A stretch of 56,086 nucleotides of DNA from Lachnospiraceae bacterium. Its GTDB lineage: Bacteria; Bacillota; Clostridia; Lachnospirales; Lachnospiraceae. The DNA lies in the NCBI GenBank assembly GCA_910574715.1, contig CAJTCH010000035.1, forward strand, positions 1 to 56,086, written 5' to 3'. A program made the translations under genes and the position numbers. Each line of letters begins with the position of its first letter. Position 1 is the first letter of the stretch. Positions 17,749-26,616 of this stretch are shown here, in pieces. A model generated the notes under the pieces. It was not told the origin of the DNA and ran no database searches. It saw only the letters and a program-made list of their open reading frames with translations.

Positions 17749-17894
17749 TACACTTTCAATGTCTTCAGAGGCTCCCTGTTCCTCTCATCCTGCAAAAGCA
17801 GACGATACTGAGCGAGCATAGCCTCAAGCTCCTCCTTAATATCGATCCGCGCATAAGGACCAAGCATCTCATAATCCCAAATACTGTCCATCAT
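17739..17894 (-). CDS. Small coupled protein of 51 residues, function unknown
   Basis: The product begins MMDSIWDYEMLGPYAR and continues with an acidic amphipathic helix (IDIKEELEAMLAQYRLLL) and a charged tail ending VYYA. Its ATG overlaps the stop of the AAA/PD-(D/E)XK gene (ATGA), a sign of translational coupling. The composition is clearly protein-like. The 3' end overlaps the convergent MATE gene by 10 bases. I do not know the family; it may assist the ATPase protein encoded upstream. Confidence 0.6.
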   Translation of the reverse strand: MMDSIWDYEMLGPYARIDIKEELEAMLAQYRLLLQDERNREPLKTLKVYYA

Positions 17895-19468
17895 TTGCGG
17901 ATACAATATTCCTCAATCATACATTCATGAATCTTTTCTTTTTTCTTATAATTAATCCCTACCAATAATATATCACCTGTATATTCCTGAATCCATGAAG
18001 TATATTCTTTACTTTTAATCTGTTCAATAGCTCCCCGGGCCGATTTGTCCCATTTCAATTCTACGGCAAGCGCCGGACGATCCACATCCCGCTTTGGAAG
18101 ATAAACCACGTCTGCAAAACCTTTTCCGGACGGCAGTTCCAATAGCGGATTCATATAATATGCCTTAGCGCTGTAATATGCCATAAGGATTGTACAAGTA
18201 AGCGCATTCTCATTATTGTATTCAAGCATCGAAGCCGTCTCATTGTGTATCACGCCTATTCCTTCTGCCACTGCCTGAGAATCAAGGGCCCATGTACTTT
18301 TCAGCAATTCATCCGAGCGGTTCAGCGCATCTGTTACGCCTTCCCACCCCGGCTCATCAACTGCATTCAGGAATTCCTGTGCAATCTCCTGATTAGGGAT
18401 ATAAGTTTTCTCTTTCGTCTCATCATACGCAAGATATCCCAGATGGATCAGCAATGTCAATACATCATCCTTAGTCTTAAATGTAGTCATATCATTCTGG
18501 AATTTCCGTGTATTTATCTCACACTGCCCATTTCCCAGCATCTTTATGACAGCTTCTTTGAGGCCATCATAATTTCTGTCAATATAGACTTTCAATGCTT
18601 CGTAAGTTTCCGTTCCCGTCCAATAACTTCTAATCCTTTTTCTCCGCATTACATCCACAACAGACTTGGGATTATAGATATGTTTCCCATTCAGAAGATA
18701 TCCGTCGTACCATCTCTGTACTTCAACGAAATCCACACCATTCTGAGTACATAGCTCAGCAACCTCTTCCTCAGTAAACCCAAAATATTCAGATAAATCT
18801 GCTGAATCTGTCATGGAATACTCATCAAAAATATTGATCGCCGAGTGATCCCCGTACTTTTTGATCGGAAGGATCCCCGTCATATAAACCAATTCCACAT
18901 AATCAGAACCTTTAAATAATCCACGCAGGAAATTCAAATACTTCTGCTGACAATCCGTGCGGTCTTTCGCCAGGCGAAACACACAATCCCATTCATCAAT
19001 GATAAAGACGAATTTTTCCCTTGCGTTGTCATATATCTGTTCCAAAATCCCGGGAAGTCCGTATGGATCTTCCTCAAAATACTCTCCATACGCTCTCCTA
19101 AGCTCTCTTGTTACCACTGCCTGGATTCTGTCAATAAAGATATCGAGATGTGATTCATCAAACAAGAATCTCTGTACATCCAGCCGGATCACATTATGTT
19201 TATTGAGATGAGATGCAAATGAGTCCATGCTCTCTATTTTTCTCCCCGCAAATAATTCATCCGCCTTACATCCCCGGCTGTAATATGCAGTCAGCATATC
19301 CGCAGCCATAGACTTTCCAAAACGGCGGGGCCTGCTGACACATACATATTTTTCTTTTGTATTCAAAACCGAATTCATACGAGAAATTAACTGGCTTTTA
19401 TCCACATATATTGTAGAATTTACAGCTTCTTTATATGATTCATTTCCTGGATTCACATAAATACCCAT
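17891..19468 (-). CDS. AAA-ATPase-like protein with C-terminal PD-(D/E)XK nuclease-like domain
   Basis: A 525-residue protein. The N terminus reads YVDKSQLISRMN, followed by the Walker A-like RPRRFGKSMAA (about 44-54) and Walker B VFIIDEWDC (about 146-154). The C terminus (about 440-505) has GFADVVYLP then LAVELKWDKSARGA, the D...ExK core of the PDDEXK_9 group. This architecture is abundant and multi-copy in gut Firmicutes and Bacteroidetes; no firm function is known. GGAG lies before the ATG and a good promoter is at 19527-19555. It is coupled to the 51-residue protein downstream. Confidence 0.85.
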   Translation of the reverse strand: MGIYVNPGNESYKEAVNSTIYVDKSQLISRMNSVLNTKEKYVCVSRPRRFGKSMAADMLTAYYSRGCKADELFAGRKIESMDSFASHLNKHNVIRLDVQRFLFDESHLDIFIDRIQAVVTRELRRAYGEYFEEDPYGLPGILEQIYDNAREKFVFIIDEWDCVFRLAKDRTDCQQKYLNFLRGLFKGSDYVELVYMTGILPIKKYGDHSAINIFDEYSMTDSADLSEYFGFTEEEVAELCTQNGVDFVEVQRWYDGYLLNGKHIYNPKSVVDVMRRKRIRSYWTGTETYEALKVYIDRNYDGLKEAVIKMLGNGQCEINTRKFQNDMTTFKTKDDVLTLLIHLGYLAYDETKEKTYIPNQEIAQEFLNAVDEPGWEGVTDALNRSDELLKSTWALDSQAVAEGIGVIHNETASMLEYNNENALTCTILMAYYSAKAYYMNPLLELPSGKGFADVVYLPKRDVDRPALAVELKWDKSARGAIEQIKSKEYTSWIQEYTGDILLVGINYKKKEKIHECMIEEYCIRK

Positions 19469-19526
19469 AGTTTCTATGTCTCCTTCATCCTGAAAAGGCG
19501 TAGACTGTTCCTATTACCGTATTTTT

Positions 19527-19555
19527 ATTATATCGATTTGAATTTTCTGTGTAAA
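19527..19555 (-). promoter_or_regulatory. Promoter of the AAA/PD-(D/E)XK gene
   Basis: Minus-strand TTTACA (19550-19555), 17-base spacer, TATAAT (19527-19532), about 60 bases before the ATG. Confidence 0.7.
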
Positions 19556-19591
19556 GCCCCTATTGTGGAATCTCAGGATCCTATATTAATT

Positions 19592-19702
19592 TCAAGCGCT
19601 GCTTTTCATCGCTTTCTTCATCTTATCATCCGTAAGGCCAACCTTCTTTCCCACGCTGTGCGCCCCCTTTGCGAAAAGATTTGCCATCTGCATTACATCC
19701 AT
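19592..19702 (-). CDS. Possible small protein or gene tail (36 residues)
   Basis: In the 600-base stretch between the AAA gene and yesL a frame reads MDVMQMANLFAKGAHSVGKK, then VGLTDDKMKKAMKSSA. The frame is open further upstream to about 19800 (…SLRLCEKIFSFVYSGK before the Met), so it may be the C-terminal end of a decayed gene and not a complete small gene. There is no strong ribosome site. I do not recognise it. The rest of the stretch (19703-20038) shows nothing I can name. Confidence 0.3.
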   Translation of the reverse strand: MDVMQMANLFAKGAHSVGKKVGLTDDKMKKAMKSSA

Positions 19703-20038
19703 TTTTCCAGAATATACAAATGAAAATATTTTTTCACATAGCCTTAAAGAGTCTGTAGCACAAATGGAAGCTACCGGCGATAAAATACATGAGACGGATT
19801 TTGATGATTAAGTCATGGTCAGATGCGGCATAGAATAGAATAAATAGGCCGGAGAGGTTGAGTAGCGATTTGGCAGCTTATTGAAGCCAGCTGACAGATG
19901 ATTCGAATCGTATTGTTTATCGTATAGAAGATAGCGTGGTAAAGATTGTCCAATGTTAATTGTGACAATTCATTTTCTGACATCAAAGATTTCCCATCAA
20001 TCAAAGCAGCTGTATTTTTACGCATTCACAGTTTTTCA

Positions 20039-20067
20039 TTGTCTCAGCCTTTCATTTGTAGTATAAT
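20039..20067 (+). promoter_or_regulatory. Promoter of yesL-like gene
   Basis: TTGTCT (20039-20044), 17 bases, TATAAT (20062-20067), ending 34 bases before the ATG. Confidence 0.7.
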
Positions 20068-20101
20068 TTATTTGAAATACTTTTATTTGCGAGGAAAACG
20101 T

Positions 20102-20749
20102 ATGGAAAATTTCACCTCTAAGCTATTATTAATAACTAACAAAATCGGAAAACTCTGCTTTTTAAACCTTATGTATATTCTTTTCTGTATACCGGTCATT
20201 ACCATCGGCGCTTCTACCACAGCCTTATATACCTGCATCTTTCTAATGATCGACAACGCCGAAGGATATCTGCCGCAGACTTTTCTTTCAAGCTTCAAGC
20301 TGCATTTTAAGCAAAGTACTCTTTTGTGGGCCGGACTTTGTCTGTTGTGGATCTTCCTTGTGGCTGATCTTTCCTTTACCAGATCTCTCCCCCGCCTCTT
20401 TGCCCTTTGGGCTGCCGCTGTTTTTATCATCCTGATCATTTACTTATATTCTCTGTTCTGTTACATCTTCGCGTTTCTTGCGCGATTCCATACGAAAACA
20501 CAGTATCTGCTCAGAAGCAGTTTTATATTGACCGCCAAATACCCGTTCTTTACTTTTATACTAATCATGATGAATGCTGCGTTGTTCCTTCCTCTGTGCC
20601 TACGGCCGTCCTTTTTCTTTTCAATACTTCCTGTCATTGTGTTCCTGGGATTCTCCGGTATCGCATATATCAACGGACGCATCCTAAATCACATTTTCAC
20701 AAAGGAAGGGCTGATCGACGACCCGCACATAAAAGATGCCGCCCGATGA
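20102..20749 (+). CDS. YesL-family (DUF624) membrane protein
   Basis: A 215-residue protein with about five to six hydrophobic segments. The N terminus KLLLITNKIGKLCFLNLMYI and the motif IPVITIGASTTALY (about 36-49) are typical of DUF624/YesL. The family lies near MalFG-type sugar transporters and glycosidases, but its molecular role is unknown. The ATG at 20102 has GAGGAAA upstream, whereas an earlier in-frame ATG (19946) lies before the promoter. It converges on the GH32 gene, the end of the carbohydrate operon it most likely belongs with. Confidence 0.85.
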   Translation: MENFTSKLLLITNKIGKLCFLNLMYILFCIPVITIGASTTALYTCIFLMIDNAEGYLPQTFLSSFKLHFKQSTLLWAGLCLLWIFLVADLSFTRSLPRLFALWAAAVFIILIIYLYSLFCYIFAFLARFHTKTQYLLRSSFILTAKYPFFTFILIMMNAALFLPLCLRPSFFFSILPVIVFLGFSGIAYINGRILNHIFTKEGLIDDPHIKDAAR

Positions 20750-20794
20750 ACATACCTTATGTCCACCGGACGGCAATCCTTTCTTACAATTGGA

Positions 20795-22273
20795 TTATCC
20801 TTCTGATTCCCAGAATCTTTTCATGGATGCTATTTTCATTTTATCTATCTTCGCCTGTTTGTAGGGCACGTCTATCCAACATTCAGTCTGCTCTATCTTT
20901 GGATATACATTGCTTGTAATACAATATCTGCCGCCGTCAACGTAAACTTCTACAATACTGCAGTCCACAAGTATCAGTAACTTAAGTTTTCCGTCCTGAA
21001 TTTCAACCGGACAATTCATTCTTCCCCGGCCGTACCTGTCGCTCCGGCTCTTATCTATACTTACAATCTTCTGCAGCAGATCAACTTCAACGACGGTTGC
21101 CTTCTCGCCTTTTCCCAGCACACCGATCTCCAGATAACGGGAAGTAACCTTCTCTATGTCTATGAATAGTTCCATCTGAAAACTCTTCCCATCCGCAGGA
21201 TGCAGATACTGCCTTTGTGTGGTCACTTCATAATCGCAGTATTCCTGCGGCTCGTATTCCAGCGGCCAAAGTTCCCTAACCGGATATAACTTTACATTCT
21301 GATCTTCACTTAAGCTGACTGTCCTTGGAACGCTGAATGCTCCGCGCCAGTTCTCTTGGCCGGTGGGACCCCAGTTCTCGCACCAGGGCATCCAAAGCCA
21401 GCCGTTCTGCCAGGCAATCGTCACACGCTTTCCCTCTGCGTCCAGAAATGACTGCGGCGCGTAATAGTCAAATCCCACATCCAGATTCCCTAATTTCTCT
21501 ATCGTGTAACAGCCGCTTTCAAAATCCATATCACCAACGCAATACAGGGCTTTATTATATTCCGGATGATTCATAGGGGAACAGGTCAGAATCCATTTCC
21601 CGTCTATTTCGAACAGATCCGGACATTCTATCATGGTTCCAAGCTTCCCGTTCGATTCCAGGATCTCTCCTTTGTGTCTCCAGTCATAGAGATTCTCCGA
21701 CTCGTAGAGAAATACTCTTCCGTCTCCTCTTGGGTCTTCGCCTTCCACCGAACCGCCCACTACCATATACCATTTCCCGGCTGCCGCGAAGACCTTGGGA
21801 TCCCGGAAGGGCTCAAGCGCCCCTTCCGGACGTTCTGGGATGACCGGATTCCCCGCATATTTCTCAAAATGCACGCCGTCTTTTGAAGTCGCCAGACACT
21901 GAGTCTGGTATAACTTACCGTCTCTGTTCTTAGAAGCCGTATAGAAAAGATACAGCACTCCGTCTTTCTCTACCGCCGACCCAGAAAAGCATCCGCCCTC
22001 CGGGTCATCATCGTAATCCTGATCAGGCCTTAAAGCAATCTGCAGATCCTTCCATTGTATCATGTCTTTGCTGACCGCATGCCCCCAGTGCATGGACGCC
22101 CAGTCGCAGTGCTTTGGATTATACTGATAGAACAGATGATACCACCCCTTAAAATAGATCAGGCCATTGGGATCATTCATCCATCCTGCGGGCGCAGTAA
22201 AGTGATACTTCGGCCGCCAGTTCTCCTCCCTGCTGTCATTGATGCGATCATTTACCATATATTCACTTACCAT
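20795..22273 (-). CDS. Glycoside hydrolase family 32 (beta-fructosidase/sucrose-6-phosphate hydrolase-like)
   Basis: A 492-residue enzyme with no signal peptide, so cytosolic. GH32 motifs in order: WMNDPNGLIYF (nucleophile Asp, about 31), FSGSAV (about 95), FRDPKVFA (stabilising Asp, about 157) and ECPDLFEIDGK (acid/base Glu, about 216). A C-terminal beta-sandwich follows. It cleaves terminal beta-fructosides such as sucrose, its phosphate, or short fructans. It is the last gene of the LacI-controlled operon, starting right after the GH116 stop, which points to an imported substrate containing both fructosyl and glucosyl units (inference). Confidence 0.9.
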   Translation of the reverse strand: MVSEYMVNDRINDSREENWRPKYHFTAPAGWMNDPNGLIYFKGWYHLFYQYNPKHCDWASMHWGHAVSKDMIQWKDLQIALRPDQDYDDDPEGGCFSGSAVEKDGVLYLFYTASKNRDGKLYQTQCLATSKDGVHFEKYAGNPVIPERPEGALEPFRDPKVFAAAGKWYMVVGGSVEGEDPRGDGRVFLYESENLYDWRHKGEILESNGKLGTMIECPDLFEIDGKWILTCSPMNHPEYNKALYCVGDMDFESGCYTIEKLGNLDVGFDYYAPQSFLDAEGKRVTIAWQNGWLWMPWCENWGPTGQENWRGAFSVPRTVSLSEDQNVKLYPVRELWPLEYEPQEYCDYEVTTQRQYLHPADGKSFQMELFIDIEKVTSRYLEIGVLGKGEKATVVEVDLLQKIVSIDKSRSDRYGRGRMNCPVEIQDGKLKLLILVDCSIVEVYVDGGRYCITSNVYPKIEQTECWIDVPYKQAKIDKMKIASMKRFWESEG

Positions 22274-22274
22274 A

Positions 22275-24746
22275 CTAATCTACCTTCACGCCGTCCAGAT
22301 TTCCATAGAGAACGTTAAGTTCTGTCTTCTTCTCGCCCTTATCGTCAATCACCTGATGATAGGTTCCCCATGCTTTTCCATTGATCCAGAATGTAGAATA
22401 GTCTTTTTCATTGATAACCGGAGCAAAGGACATGGTCTTCTTCACCATATCGCACTGATATCCTGCCAGTTCCGGAATCAGGGAGAAACTTGACATGGGC
22501 CGGATATAGTGATGGCCTGCCTCCGTCTCGCTCCACGGACATCTCTTGTAACCGTCGTAACGGTCGCGAATGGCCCGGATAATGGTAAATGCTTCCTCTA
22601 TCATACCTTCCCGTATCATATTCACAGCTACTGTATACTCGACGCCTGTCCATACTTCATCACAGTACGCAAACGGGAACCGAGGACGGCCGCCTTTGGG
22701 CCAGGAACACAGCACAAGTCCTGCCTCGTCGTTTAGGGCATAAGTACGCTGTACATTGGGTACATCATCCATACACTCTCTGAAGTTATACTGATAGATG
22801 GACTGCAGCGCGGATTTAACATGCTCTTTTGGCAGTACATAGCCAAGCCCTGCTGTCTGTGCCATGAACTGTCCTAAGAGCTGGTCTGTGAGACACCCAT
22901 TGCCGTACTGGTAACGATACGCGTCCACATCTTCCAGTTCCTGGATATAATATTCGCCGTTAAATAATTTCTCGTCTACCAACGGCGCGGCCTTCTCATA
23001 CAGCGCTTTATATTTGTCCGCGATATCCTTCTTGCCCAGGTATTCGGCCATCTCGGCTACACCTTTAATGGCGCCAAGATAAACAGTATTAGTCATGGTG
23101 TTCGGTCCATAGAACTCGATATCGTAGGTTACATGCTGCTTGCCGTCCAGCACGCCGTCTCCGTCTGTATCCCACTCTTTCACCGAGAACTCCAGCGCCT
23201 TCATCATATTGTCCCAGATGCCTTTGAGGAACTCGTCATCTCCGGTATATTTCCACTCTCTGTAGATTCTTAATATAGAACCAAATTCTCCGTCGCATGC
23301 CGGGATCATATCCCACCGGCTCTCGCCCAGACACTTCCTTGCCCTAAACGGCATACATCCGTCTTCATCCAGTTCTACATTGAACTCTACATTCCTCATG
23401 GTGATCTCCAGATCCGGGAACAGTCCTGCCACTGCGGTGGCATAATTCCACACATGATTTACATTGCCCTGTCCGCAGCCAACATAATCGCGAATGCCTT
23501 CCCAGCCAAGGAAATTCCCGTTCTCTATACGGAAGCAGCAATGGCTCTTCATGGACATGATATTCGAAGCCACCGCGTCAATGACATAGATGGGCAGCGT
23601 TGTATTAAACAAAGCGTCTTCGAACGCTCTGGACATACTCTCAAGATATTCCTTCTTCTCTGTCACATATCTTGCCACATCCCATGCGTCCATCCATCTG
23701 GTAGCATAATAATTCTTGACGGTATCATATCCGCCTTCGCGGTATCTCTTCAGATCCTCGTCATACTCAATCCACCCCTTCGGCCTGTTGGGGAAGTACC
23801 AGGAGATGATAAATTCAAACTCCTTCTGCTCATTGGGCTGTATCGTCTCATAGCTGCTGATGGAGCTGATTCTCTCTTTCAAATTCAGGAAACTGAAATC
23901 ATAATGGGACAGAAGGTCGCAGCCCTTTGCCTCGATCTCTTCCTCTTCGCTTAGTCTGCCGTCTGAGGAAAAATCATCCCAGAAATCCTGAGCATTATCT
24001 GTCCACTGTCCGTGGAGCCACTTTTTCTTAGATACCTGGTTCTGGTTTGTAGTAACGATGGACATGCTACCGAATTTCATATCGGTCTCTTTCAGATTCT
24101 TGGCCGTATAATACCAGCCTTTCATCCCATTCTCTTCTTTATATTCATTCTGAACTTCGTCCACCAGCTTGACATTATTGAACACGTCATACCCATCGAA
24201 GCCCACAACATTCGCCATGGTTCCTGCCACAGAGACATCCACCGGCTTATTGGTCGGATTCTTGACTTTGTATTTGATAATGGCTGTAGGAATGCCGGAA
24301 TCATCTGCATTCAGCGGGATAAAGGGTGTATACGCCTCCATACTCACCTGTACCGGCACCTTGCTGTCCTTAAGGTCCACATACACGAACGGCTGTTTTC
24401 CTACCATCTTAGATTCTTCAAAACGCGGAATTCCCGCAAGCTCTCCATTTAAGAAACCGTGAGATTTGTAATACGGCGGACAGATTTTGGATTCCAGAAT
24501 CCTGCTCACCGGTTCTTTCCCCTCTTCCTTCGTCCAGATGGCGAAGAACGAGAACGGTACAAACTGTCCTTTGCCCGGCCAGTTGAAGATCTCCCAGTCT
24601 CTTAACTCTCCTCTTGGTCCCACAGCGATATTGCCTGTTCCAAGGCCGCCCAGAAGGAATTTGGCTACAGACGCATCCTTGCTGTAGGAAATCTCTCCTC
24701 CCGTCTGAAATAATTCTACTTTTGAATGTAATTTTTCTCTGTCCAT
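22275..24746 (-). CDS. Glycoside hydrolase family 116 (beta-glucosidase/glucosylceramidase-like)
   Basis: An 823-residue cytosolic protein. The N-terminal beta domain (GLGTGNIAVGPRGELRDWEI at about 30-50) is followed by an (alpha/alpha)6 barrel with GNFLGWEGI (about 420), HVWNYATAVAGLFPDLE (about 440-456), the Asp-rich WDTDGDGVLDGKQHVTYD (about 540-557, holding the probable acid/base Asp) and late motifs WTGVEYTVA and YDGYKRCPWSE. These match GH116. Family members remove beta-linked glucose or xylose, including from glucosylceramide. AAGGAG precedes the ATG. It is co-transcribed with the transporter genes, so it likely acts on an imported beta-glucoside. Confidence 0.88.
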   Translation of the reverse strand: MDREKLHSKVELFQTGGEISYSKDASVAKFLLGGLGTGNIAVGPRGELRDWEIFNWPGKGQFVPFSFFAIWTKEEGKEPVSRILESKICPPYYKSHGFLNGELAGIPRFEESKMVGKQPFVYVDLKDSKVPVQVSMEAYTPFIPLNADDSGIPTAIIKYKVKNPTNKPVDVSVAGTMANVVGFDGYDVFNNVKLVDEVQNEYKEENGMKGWYYTAKNLKETDMKFGSMSIVTTNQNQVSKKKWLHGQWTDNAQDFWDDFSSDGRLSEEEEIEAKGCDLLSHYDFSFLNLKERISSISSYETIQPNEQKEFEFIISWYFPNRPKGWIEYDEDLKRYREGGYDTVKNYYATRWMDAWDVARYVTEKKEYLESMSRAFEDALFNTTLPIYVIDAVASNIMSMKSHCCFRIENGNFLGWEGIRDYVGCGQGNVNHVWNYATAVAGLFPDLEITMRNVEFNVELDEDGCMPFRARKCLGESRWDMIPACDGEFGSILRIYREWKYTGDDEFLKGIWDNMMKALEFSVKEWDTDGDGVLDGKQHVTYDIEFYGPNTMTNTVYLGAIKGVAEMAEYLGKKDIADKYKALYEKAAPLVDEKLFNGEYYIQELEDVDAYRYQYGNGCLTDQLLGQFMAQTAGLGYVLPKEHVKSALQSIYQYNFRECMDDVPNVQRTYALNDEAGLVLCSWPKGGRPRFPFAYCDEVWTGVEYTVAVNMIREGMIEEAFTIIRAIRDRYDGYKRCPWSETEAGHHYIRPMSSFSLIPELAGYQCDMVKKTMSFAPVINEKDYSTFWINGKAWGTYHQVIDDKGEKKTELNVLYGNLDGVKVD

Positions 24747-24774
24747 ATATAGTCTCCTTCTTAATATAATTGAT

Positions 24775-25656
24775 TTATCCTTTTACACCTACATGCGTCA
24801 TACTCTTTACAATCCATTTCTGCCCGATGATAAATACGATCAAAACCGGCACAATGGACAATACTACCGCCGCGAATTCATTTCCCTTTACATATGGCTG
24901 ACGGATTGACAGAATTCCTACCGGGAGCGACAGTTTGTTCGTATCATTGATCATAATAAACGTGGTAAAATAATCGTTCCAGGAGAAGGTAAACACCAGT
25001 ATTGCAAGGGAAGCCAAAGTAGACCTTGCCATAGGAAGCATGATGGAGAAAAACGTCCGTATAGGACCCGCTCCATCGATTGCCGCCGCGTCGTTAAGTT
25101 CCTTTGGAATACTGATAAAAAACTGACGCATCATAAAGATACCAAATGCTCCCGCAAGACCCGGACACATCGCCCCGAAAATCGAAGGCAGTGTAACAGC
25201 CCAGGACGTATTGATCACACCCAGAATGTTCATGATCTTATAGAGAGCCACGATTGTAACCTGTACCGGAACCATCATCGCCACCATCATAAGCCCGAAC
25301 ATCAGGTTCTTGCCCCTGAAATTGAACTTGGCGTAAGCATATCCGGCAATCGCTCCATGTATCACCATTCCTACCGTGATGATAGAACTCATCTTAAAAC
25401 TGTTCTTCATGAATCCGAAGAACGGCAGTTCCCCGGTAAACAGCTTCTTATAATATTCCAGATTCCATTTCGAGAACGCCGGCGGAAGCCACTTCGGCGG
25501 AAGCGCCGTGGCCTCGCTGTAGCTGGCGCGCAAAGACGCCGAGAACACCCACAGAAACGGCGCGATCATAACAAACGCTATCATCAGCATAATGATTACC
25601 AGTAAGATATGGCTGATTTTTATTTTCTTTCCAAATATCTGAATCTTCTTATTCAT
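24775..25656 (-). CDS. MalG-type ABC sugar permease
   Basis: A 293-residue membrane protein with six hydrophobic segments and the EAA loop EAA-like motif PKELNDAAAIDGAGPIRTFF (about 187-206). The N terminus is short and cytosolic. Its start overlaps the end of the MalF-type gene by 8 bases. With that permease it forms the inner-membrane channel for the binding protein at 26617-27918. No ATPase gene is present, so a shared MsmK/UgpC-type ATPase encoded elsewhere must drive it, as is common in Firmicutes. Confidence 0.92.
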   Translation of the reverse strand: MNKKIQIFGKKIKISHILLVIIMLMIAFVMIAPFLWVFSASLRASYSEATALPPKWLPPAFSKWNLEYYKKLFTGELPFFGFMKNSFKMSSIITVGMVIHGAIAGYAYAKFNFRGKNLMFGLMMVAMMVPVQVTIVALYKIMNILGVINTSWAVTLPSIFGAMCPGLAGAFGIFMMRQFFISIPKELNDAAAIDGAGPIRTFFSIMLPMARSTLASLAILVFTFSWNDYFTTFIMINDTNKLSLPVGILSIRQPYVKGNEFAAVVLSIVPVLIVFIIGQKWIVKSMTHVGVKG

Positions 25657-26542
25657 AATGCACCCACCATTTACTTCCCGCGAATTGTATCAGCGTTACG
25701 ATTCCGATTAATCCCAGAAGCAGAATCGAAAGCGCCGAAGCCGCTCCGTAATCAAACGAGGTAAAGCCTTTCTCCGCAACCAGCATAACCAGACTTCTGG
25801 AAGAATCTCCCGGTCCTCCGCCGGTCAGTACGAGGATTGATTCATAGATCCGAAGCGCGCCTGTGACATTCATGATCAATACGAAGAATATCTGCGGCGA
25901 CGCTACCGGAACGATAATTCTTCTGAAGCGCTGAAGGGCGTTGGCTCCGTCGATCTGCGCCGCCTCAAGCAGCCCCTTATCCACATTCTGAAGTCCGGCA
26001 AGAATCAGCAGCATAGACATACCTGCATTCTTCCATATATCCAGAATCAGTACCGCGATCTTTGACATACTCTGAGAATTCAGCCATCCCACCTTGGATA
26101 CCCCCAGAAGACTAAGATAGTAATTGATCACACCGGCATCTGTCTGAAAGAATTCCTGCCAGATAATCGCCACAAAGGTAAGCGCTACAAGGGAGGGAAA
26201 AAAATAGATAGATCGAAAGAAAACATTTACTTTTGACGGAAGAATGTCATCCACCAGTACGGCCAGAATAAGTCCAAGCCCCGTATTGCCGATTCCGCAC
26301 AGGACTGTATACCACAGGGTATTCTTAAGCGCTGAAATAGAACGCGGGTCTTTCAGAATCGACAGATAATTCTTCAATCCTACAAACTCCGAAGCTCCGG
26401 TAAATACGTTATATTTCTGAAATGAGATGATCACAACCCAGATAACCGGTATCAATACAAATGCGATAAATCCCAGAAACGACGGAAGTGTAAACAAATA
26501 GGCAGCTCCTGTCTCTCTCCTTTTTGTCCTTTTTTTCTTCAT
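25649..26542 (-). CDS. MalF-type ABC sugar permease
   Basis: A 297-residue protein with six hydrophobic segments and the EAA loop KGLLEAAQIDGANALQRFRR (about 189-208). The N terminus (KKKRTKRRE) is strongly basic, then a helix with FTLPSFLGFIAFVLIPV. It is the partner of the MalG-type permease, with the stop-start overlap noted there. AGAGGATTAGGAT precedes the ATG. Confidence 0.92.
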   Translation of the reverse strand: MKKKRTKRRETGAAYLFTLPSFLGFIAFVLIPVIWVVIISFQKYNVFTGASEFVGLKNYLSILKDPRSISALKNTLWYTVLCGIGNTGLGLILAVLVDDILPSKVNVFFRSIYFFPSLVALTFVAIIWQEFFQTDAGVINYYLSLLGVSKVGWLNSQSMSKIAVLILDIWKNAGMSMLLILAGLQNVDKGLLEAAQIDGANALQRFRRIIVPVASPQIFFVLIMNVTGALRIYESILVLTGGGPGDSSRSLVMLVAEKGFTSFDYGAASALSILLLGLIGIVTLIQFAGSKWWVHYE

Positions 26543-26616
26543 ATCCTAATCCTCTTTTTCATCGGGTCCGCCAAGATCTATCACTCTTCGACAGACCCGT
26601 AAGCTCTCTAAATCAA

